Shown here piece after piece: positions 23,595 to 28,187 of a stretch of 28,187 nt of DNA. The translations under genes were made by a program, and so were the position numbers. How positions within the stretch are numbered: position 1 is the first letter of the stretch; each line of letters opens with the position of its first letter. This DNA comes from a virus. Below the pieces are notes generated by a model. That model did not search any database, had not been told where the DNA came from, and saw only the letters and a list, made by a program, of their open reading frames with translations. The stretch covers positions 297-28,483 of the IMG/VR virus record IMGVR_UViG_3300038825_001609. The stretch is one strand, 5' to 3'.

Positions 23595-24718
23595 TATCTA
23601 CCAACTCTGTTATTTGAATATTGATATTGTATATCATATTGGAAGGTCTTTTGACCTCTCAAATTAGTATAGTGTGTGTAACTACCATTGGTTATAATAA
23701 TAGGAATAAAAGAAGAACCTTCCTGTAAAAATACAGAAGGTGATTCTAATAATTCACTTAACCAAATCGCTGTTTCTTGATTAATGTAAGGAGTGGTAAC
23801 GCTTATTGAATCATTATATTGTGTGTTATAATAATCCTTACCTCTTCTATTTACATCGTAAGTCCCAGATACACTTGAATAGTTAACAAACGGTTTTTCA
23901 ATTTGTTGTCTGTTAACTGTTGTAGTTTTCCTTATAGGTAGGTTAAATCCGTAGTAGTCCCATTGACCGTATTTGTTAATAAAAGCAAATCTTATTCTAT
24001 CATAATTACATTCTTCTGCTTTATTAAATACCCAGGTATCTGAACCGGCCGTTACTGTAACCGTAGTCCAGTTAGCTCCCGCCCCTATATTCTTAGTAGA
24101 TATCGGTACTATAGAGAATCCATTTGCACTTGAGGATATATCATATTCTATAGTAGGGCCGGGATTATAATCTACTGATGCTGTTACTAAATTACCACTG
24201 TTATAAAAAGTCATTGTGTGGTAATCATTATAAGATAATTCTTGATCTGTATATGGCATGTTAGTTAATGCCATTGACTGTGACTGCCAGTTAAAGCTTA
24301 TACCATTGTTAGGATCTACTACTCCAGGTGTTACCGTAGATGTAGTTCCTTGTACTGCAGGAGAACCAGGATTTCCATTACCGTCATATAATATAACAGA
24401 AGAAGAAACTGAAGTACCGTATTCCTCTCCAAACCTTATTTGAAAGTCTTGTACTTGTGAGGTAGGTGTAGTTTCATTATTTACCGTCCATGATTCTTCA
24501 TAGGTAAGGTAATCATTTAGTATTCTGGAAGGATCAAATATACCTACACCATTTGGGTTAGGATATTGTTTTGTTCTACTTAATAGTACACCACCCTGGG
24601 TAACATCCATTACATATTGGAATTGAGGTTGTGAATTAACTGAACTACTTACAGCATATACTAAATTAGTATAAGTAAAGTTAGGAAATGTCGGTTGTGT
24701 TACAAGTGTTATAGCCAT
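23594..24718 (-). CDS. Baseplate/distal tail protein, 374 aa
   Basis: This is a beta-rich structural protein without membrane segments. The part 'RIRFAFINKYGQWDYYGFNL' followed by 'WLSELLESPSVFLQEGSSFI' and 'TNGSYTHYTNLRGQKTFQYD' is a pattern I recall from the protein encoded before the hub in Bacteroidota phages. It probably forms part of the tail tip. Both ends are TAATG junctions with neighbouring tail genes, so its dose is tied to theirs. The exact role (distal tail protein or another baseplate part) is not resolved. Confidence 0.65.
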   Translation of the reverse strand: MAITLVTQPTFPNFTYTNLVYAVSSSVNSQPQFQYVMDVTQGGVLLSRTKQYPNPNGVGIFDPSRILNDYLTYEESWTVNNETTPTSQVQDFQIRFGEEYGTSVSSSVILYDGNGNPGSPAVQGTTSTVTPGVVDPNNGISFNWQSQSMALTNMPYTDQELSYNDYHTMTFYNSGNLVTASVDYNPGPTIEYDISSSANGFSIVPISTKNIGAGANWTTVTVTAGSDTWVFNKAEECNYDRIRFAFINKYGQWDYYGFNLPIRKTTTVNRQQIEKPFVNYSSVSGTYDVNRRGKDYYNTQYNDSISVTTPYINQETAIWLSELLESPSVFLQEGSSFIPIIITNGSYTHYTNLRGQKTFQYDIQYQYSNNRVGR

Positions 24719-25032
24719 TACCTCTTAAATGTTTTATCAAATAATATATCTAATTGTTGTTCCATAACTTTATCTACATCATTATCTAGTACTGTCATAT
24801 CCCATGCATCATTAATAAATGGTTGGGCGGACATTTTATATGTACCTTCGTTTACATACTGACCGTAATACACCATTTCTACACCGGCTTTTACCCTCTC
24901 TCCTTGTAGATCGGCAAACGTCTTAATACTTCGTTTAAGAGTACCTGTTCGGTAGGGAGCAAGCTTCTTTAGATTCTTGTTAAGATCCTTACCAAACTCT
25001 TTTATTATTTTAGTTACTTCTTTTGCTGCCAT
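24718..25032 (-). CDS. HK97 gp10-like head-tail/tail completion protein, 104 aa
   Basis: The motifs 'LAPYRTGTLKRSIK' and 'YYGQYVNEGTYKMSAQPFI' are the hallmarks of the HK97-gp10-like family of small neck or tail-completion proteins. I start at the ATG at 25032 (MAAKEVTKIIKEF). It gives a TAATG junction with the preceding gene, while an ATG at 25050 would add six residues in overlap. The family links head and tail or completes the tail end. Its place right after the tail-terminator-like gene fits that role. Confidence 0.85.
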   Translation of the reverse strand: MAAKEVTKIIKEFGKDLNKNLKKLAPYRTGTLKRSIKTFADLQGERVKAGVEMVYYGQYVNEGTYKMSAQPFINDAWDMTVLDNDVDKVMEQQLDILFDKTFKR

Positions 25033-26348
25033 TATGAATATTGTAAACAAATGTTAGCAGCTAGTGAACCTGTAAATCCAGGAGCATAATTCATATCGTT
25101 AGGGAACTTAAATTCTCTAACCGGTGTAGTACCTGGATCGGTAAGACATAATCTAGCTTCTTCTACTACTCCTGACCCGCTAGTGGTTGTATCTACAATC
25201 TCTAAGTTACCGTAAGTATAATTACCTGCACTTCCTGATCTTACTCTTATCCAGTAATCTGCCCCGGTATAAGTAGGACCAAATATATGATGACTAGTTA
25301 GAGTAGCATCTGTATAAGCAAATGAATTTACTATATTACCTGGGAAGGCCATATCATGACAAGTTACTTCAAAGCATATACTACCTGACGATAAGAATGT
25401 ATCATCACAATTGGTTTTAGTTGCCTGGAAGTTTCCATATTCTACACAAACGACATTGCTACCGGTTGGTGCAGGACCGTTACATATTCTAGCTCCTGTT
25501 ACTACATTATCATTAGAAATACTATCTCTTGTTACTACTAATACTGCCTCACCTAATGAGCTTGTATTAATACTTATATAATTATTTTCACCGGAATTAA
25601 ATTGAGTACCAAAGGTAGTTAAACTTGAATCACTATAGATTGATTTACCTAAAGCAGTATAAGGATAAGAACCAGAAGGTGAAAAGTCTACATAAGCAGT
25701 ATCTGGATGATCACCAGGATCAAGACAGGCACCTGAAATATTATTTACAGGAGCTGTAGTATTGTCTATACCAAAGCTATAAAAAGTAGGCGTGGCCGTA
25801 GGCGTAGGACTAGGTGTGGGTGTAGGGCTAGAAGTTGGACTAGGTGTAGGCGAACTTGTAGGTATAGGAGTAGGACTAGGAGTTGGACCAATCTTTGGAT
25901 AGTCACAATAGTCCCAATTCCAAGGTGATGCTACTTCAATAGTGGCTACCCACCCAAATACTCTGTCCTGAAAAGCTTCATTGACCGGTGACAGGTCGGT
26001 CATAGTAATGTCCCAAATTTGTTGACGCGGAGTTGTACCGCGATTAAACCAAGCTATTAACTGGTATATTCGTTCCTCACATTCACTAATGGTGTCTACC
26101 GGTGATTCATTAGAAAGTGTTGGTACATCCATAGAATATAATTCGAATGTGAGAGTTCTAACTTTATCCACCACCCCCGGACTTGAGATAGGACGAAGAT
26201 AAACATAAGGATAGTTTTTATTTACTGCATTGGCATCTAAAAAATCTATAGTACCGCTGTCAAAGGTAGATACGGAAAGATTTTCATTAGCAGCTTGAGT
26301 GAATAATTCTATAATTTCACTGTACGGTATGTTGTATCTGTTTGGCAT
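25032..26348 (-). CDS. Tail-terminator-like protein fused to Pro/Thr-linked display domains, 438 aa
   Basis: Residues 1 to about 150 look like a small tail-terminator protein. They start 'MPNRYNIPYSEIIELFTQAA' and include 'NYPYVYLRPISSPGV' and 'ISECEERIYQLIAWFN', as in proteins that cap the tail tube next to the gp10-like gene. A PT linker follows at about 152-189. Two Cys-containing domains come after it ('GKSIYSDSSLTTFGTQFNSG' in the first), related to the modules of the 1063-residue protein. Terminator proteins are usually 120-150 residues, so the display part is a large addition. The start shares a base with the stop of the -1 frame of the upstream chaperone gene. The identity of the N-terminal half is inferred. 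Confidence 0.6.
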   Translation of the reverse strand: MPNRYNIPYSEIIELFTQAANENLSVSTFDSGTIDFLDANAVNKNYPYVYLRPISSPGVVDKVRTLTFELYSMDVPTLSNESPVDTISECEERIYQLIAWFNRGTTPRQQIWDITMTDLSPVNEAFQDRVFGWVATIEVASPWNWDYCDYPKIGPTPSPTPIPTSSPTPSPTSSPTPTPSPTPTATPTFYSFGIDNTTAPVNNISGACLDPGDHPDTAYVDFSPSGSYPYTALGKSIYSDSSLTTFGTQFNSGENNYISINTSSLGEAVLVVTRDSISNDNVVTGARICNGPAPTGSNVVCVEYGNFQATKTNCDDTFLSSGSICFEVTCHDMAFPGNIVNSFAYTDATLTSHHIFGPTYTGADYWIRVRSGSAGNYTYGNLEIVDTTTSGSGVVEEARLCLTDPGTTPVREFKFPNDMNYAPGFTGSLAANICLQYS

Positions 26349-26650
26349 TATCTTCTGTTTCTACTTAATTGTATTTCTCTTTTTTCTATCTTACGTAATT
26401 CTTCGTTAAAATCTTTATCTATTTCTAGGTAATTTAGAACGGTTAAAAAGTTTACGTCTGTGATAGACGTGTCCCCTGTAATTTGTAATATATTGGATTT
26501 ACTGAGTTGGTAAAGAGTCCCCCACCAGCCCCAATGCTTGCCGAAAGAATTTTCATTTGATCTTGTTTCATCTTCTCCATCATCCTCTTGGTTATCTTGT
26601 TCTGTAAATAAAGAATATCTATCGAGTATTGATTTGCGGTGTGTAAAAAA
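26348..26650 (-). CDS. -1 frameshift extension of the tail assembly chaperone (98 aa beyond the slip)
   Basis: After the slippery heptamer at 26650-26644, the -1 frame stays open for 98 codons and ends at a TAA (26350-26348). It contains no ATG, GTG or TTG that could start it independently, and is open upstream only to about 26735. The product has an acidic linker (about 20 residues) and then 'SFGKHWGWWGTLYQLSKSNI', 'VNFLTVLNYLEIDKDF' and a basic end. The W-G-W...LY.L block is a familiar pattern of tail assembly chaperone C-termini. Its stop forms the TAATG junction with the next gene, while the zero-frame stop lies 104 bases earlier. Fusion length would be about 284 residues. Confidence 0.7.
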   Translation of the reverse strand, partial: FFTHRKSILDRYSLFTEQDNQEDDGEDETRSNENSFGKHWGWWGTLYQLSKSNILQITGDTSITDVNFLTVLNYLEIDKDFNEELRKIEKREIQLSRNRR

Positions 26651-27201
26651 AAACTGACAGCTCCTAATAGGATATGTATTGGAAATTGTTTGAAGTCTTC
26701 CTCCCTCTCCTTCCTCTTTTTATTATCGTAAGGTTCTACATTATACCAGTCAAATACATTCTCTACACTGTTATTGACCATTTTAATTTTTTGTTTAACG
26801 GCAAATTTTAATGTCTTAAATCTATGTGAAGTGATAGGACGGTACAGTATGGCTGCTAGTTTATGCATGTTACTCCCTAAGTCTTTAGTTAAATTTTCAA
26901 TATCAATATATTCACCTAGTGAACTATTCTGAAGACTTGAATAACCGTACAGTGTACCATTCCATTCAATTATACTATGAAACTCTTGTTTATGGTCCAG
27001 TAAGTCGGCATAGGCAGAGGCTATTTCTTGGATGGTTTGTACATTCCAATTCTCTACCTCCTCTTTATCTAAACCGGTTAATGCTGATATAACATGAACC
27101 ATTCTCTTTAGTTCTGATTCTCCTTCATAAGAATTCATCTTACTATACTGTTCAACGGTAAGAAAATCGGGGATGGTAATATTGAGAGTTTTAGTATTCA
27201 T
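26452..27201 (-). CDS. Tail assembly chaperone, zero-frame product, 249 aa
   Basis: The N-terminal half ('LNITIPDFLTVEQYSKMN', 'LGEYIDIENLTKDL', 'MHKLAAILYRPI', 'FDWYNVEPYDN') matches a recurring Bacteroidota phage protein in the tail module, which I regard as its tail assembly chaperone. Such chaperones bind the tape measure during tail assembly and are commonly made in two forms by a -1 frameshift (the lambda G/GT principle). Here the zero frame runs through a run of nine T at residues 183-186 and continues to a separate C-terminus ending 'YYKLQGTRLSQT'. The gene lies between terminase and the tail-terminator-like gene, with a 36-base gap after the terminase. The tape measure is not adjacent, which is unusual. 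Confidence 0.7.
   Translation of the reverse strand: MNTKTLNITIPDFLTVEQYSKMNSYEGESELKRMVHVISALTGLDKEEVENWNVQTIQEIASAYADLLDHKQEFHSIIEWNGTLYGYSSLQNSSLGEYIDIENLTKDLGSNMHKLAAILYRPITSHRFKTLKFAVKQKIKMVNNSVENVFDWYNVEPYDNKKRKEREEDFKQFPIHILLGAVSFFLHTANQYSIDILYLQNKITKRMMEKMKQDQMKILSASIGAGGGLFTNSVNPIYYKLQGTRLSQT
26644..26650 (-). promoter_or_regulatory. Programmed -1 ribosomal frameshift site (U UUU UUA)
   Basis: On the minus strand the frame reads AGT TTT TTT TTA, so the heptamer T TTT TTA lies in the X XXY YYZ register of the zero frame. It is the same heptamer as the HIV-1 gag-pol slip site. I see no clear downstream stem-loop. A purine-rich AAGGAGAGGGAGG stretch about 45 bases upstream is too distant for the known dnaX-type stimulation. 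Confidence 0.65.
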
Positions 27202-27237
27202 ACAAAAAATAAATAGTTTTAGTTTCGGTCAAAGTGA

Positions 27238-28187
27238 CTACATAGGCAGACTGCCGAATTTAGGTTGGATGGTAAGAGGTGTTTTACGGATGGTTATGTT
27301 ATTATTTTCAATAAACTTAACCCTGCTATAATTACTTAACATAAGAGAGTCAATATAATCATCTTTAGCACCCGGCATATGACTAAACGATAATTTACCG
27401 GCCGGTGATAATTTATAAGTATATGTAGAAAACTCTGTATGTAGTTCCGGACATAGTTCTGATGTAGGTAGTTCAATGGTCATAGTCTCTATATCATGAA
27501 TTAACTTCCTTACAAGATCCTGTTTACGGTCCTGGGTCATAAAGAACTCTCTTATCCTTGGATATCTTGGTCTTATTAAGTCAGACATAGCTTTACCTAT
27601 ACCGTTACATTCTATATATCCTCCTACCACATTAAAGTTATTAAGTAAGGACATAAACTTTTCTGCTATCTCTTGTATAGTTCTGTTGTTTATTGCCTCT
27701 ATCCATCTTACTCTTCCGGTCGGGTCAATGAGAGTTAGTACTGACATATCATCTGTAAGGCCGGTATCTATACCTACATATACGTCTACTCTTTGCTCAA
27801 TACTAAATAAGTTAATGGTAGATACTTTTTCCACTCCGGTAAAAACGTCATTACCACTATCAACAAAGTCAGCTAAAAACTCCTGACGGTAGATATCCGG
27901 AGGAAGTGATTTCTTAGCCTCTGTAATTAATACCTCACTAACATAAGGACAATCGGTAAGAGGAAACTTCATACTTACCACTTCAGGTTTATTATACCAT
28001 TGAAAGAAATGATTCTTTCCTCTTGGTGTACTAATCATTAAACATTTTTTACCTAACGGATTTAATGTAGGAAGGATGGCCGTCTGTATGGAATGTTCTT
28101 TAATAAAGGCTGCCTCATCTAATATAAGATGGGTAAATCTAAAACCTCTTATGTTGTCCGGGCTATCACTAGATAGAAACTTTAATG
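27238..28187 (-). CDS. terL: Terminase large subunit, C-terminal part (cut by window end)
   Basis: The frame stays open from the window edge, so the ATG at 28038 is internal (within 'GKKCLMISTPRG'). The visible part covers the end of the ATPase domain, with Walker B and catalytic Glu in 'THLILDEAAFIK' (about 28100-28130) and 'LMISTPRGKN' as the coupling motif. The RNase H-like nuclease domain follows: 'VDVYVGIDTGLTDDMSVLTL' (first Asp), 'GGYIECNGIGKAMSDLI' (Glu) and 'GAKDDYIDSLMLSN' (last Asp). The enzyme pumps DNA through the portal and cuts the concatemer. It is the most upstream late gene seen; the small subunit would lie outside the window. Confidence 0.92.
   Translation of the reverse strand, partial: LKFLSSDSPDNIRGFRFTHLILDEAAFIKEHSIQTAILPTLNPLGKKCLMISTPRGKNHFFQWYNKPEVVSMKFPLTDCPYVSEVLITEAKKSLPPDIYRQEFLADFVDSGNDVFTGVEKVSTINLFSIEQRVDVYVGIDTGLTDDMSVLTLIDPTGRVRWIEAINNRTIQEIAEKFMSLLNNFNVVGGYIECNGIGKAMSDLIRPRYPRIREFFMTQDRKQDLVRKLIHDIETMTIELPTSELCPELHTEFSTYTYKLSPAGKLSFSHMPGAKDDYIDSLMLSNYSRVKFIENNNITIRKTPLTIQPKFGSLPM

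Noticed and set aside
26452-26660. The chaperone frame change as a plain sequencing error in the T run
   Set aside because: It cannot be fully excluded. The zero frame also looks coding after the run, the heptamer is in perfect register, and two-form chaperones are common, so I favour programmed slippage.
1-28187. Diversity-generating retroelement or integrase acting on the tail modules
   Set aside because: No reverse transcriptase, template repeat, recombinase or inverted recombination sites were seen in the window.

Overview
This window is a piece of a tailed double-stranded DNA bacteriophage (Caudoviricetes) genome with low G+C. Several protein families point to a host in the Bacteroidota, probably an aquatic or marine one. 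These are the scaffold with its 'DGT...VG...EDG' repeat, the tape-measure C-terminus with 'VRAYVISGD', the tail-tube-like protein starting 'MACDVTSGF', and the paired baseplate proteins. Most starts lack a Shine-Dalgarno sequence and have A/T-rich leaders, which fits that host group. I saw no rRNA, tRNA, integrase, transposase or CRISPR array. The lineage is inferred from remembered family features, not from a search.

Layout. Nearly everything is late structural genes on the minus strand, so it reads from right to left. From the right edge come the terminase large subunit (cut by the window), a tail assembly chaperone with a probable programmed -1 frameshift, a tail-terminator-like protein with added display domains, an HK97-gp10-like protein, two baseplate/hub proteins, a 1063-residue protein of repeated modules, the tape measure, an XkdF-like protease and a tiny membrane protein. 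A six-gene cassette on the plus strand (about 9.94-14.31 kb) then interrupts the order. It holds a small coiled-coil-like protein, a GIY-YIG nuclease with a zinc finger, three glycosyltransferase-like proteins and an HtrL/YibB-like protein. To its left the minus strand resumes with scaffold, major capsid protein, tail-tube-like protein, a small virion protein, portal, connector, a fibre and a LamG-like protein. A strong terminator follows, then a compact group of five small genes led by a sigma-factor-like protein.

Transcription. Three intrinsic terminators on the minus strand (near 7.94, 7.32 and 1.69 kb) divide the left half into units. The first gene after each terminator has the same A/T motif (CTTATATT or a close variant) directly before its start codon. 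I read this as a phage promoter, possibly used by the sigma-like protein. The motif recurs at the left edge, where another gene seems to begin.

Most notable points. (1) The chaperone gene has a U UUU UUA heptamer in the correct frame. It opens a 98-codon -1 frame with no start codon of its own, ending in the same TAATG junction used by neighbouring genes. (2) Three nearby tail proteins carry long Pro/Thr linkers and related Cys-containing modules, and a glycosyltransferase cassette lies in the same region, which suggests the phage may glycosylate its own tail. (3) A G/C-rich island with pseudoknot-like pairing lies in the divergent intergenic region between the scaffold gene and the cassette.
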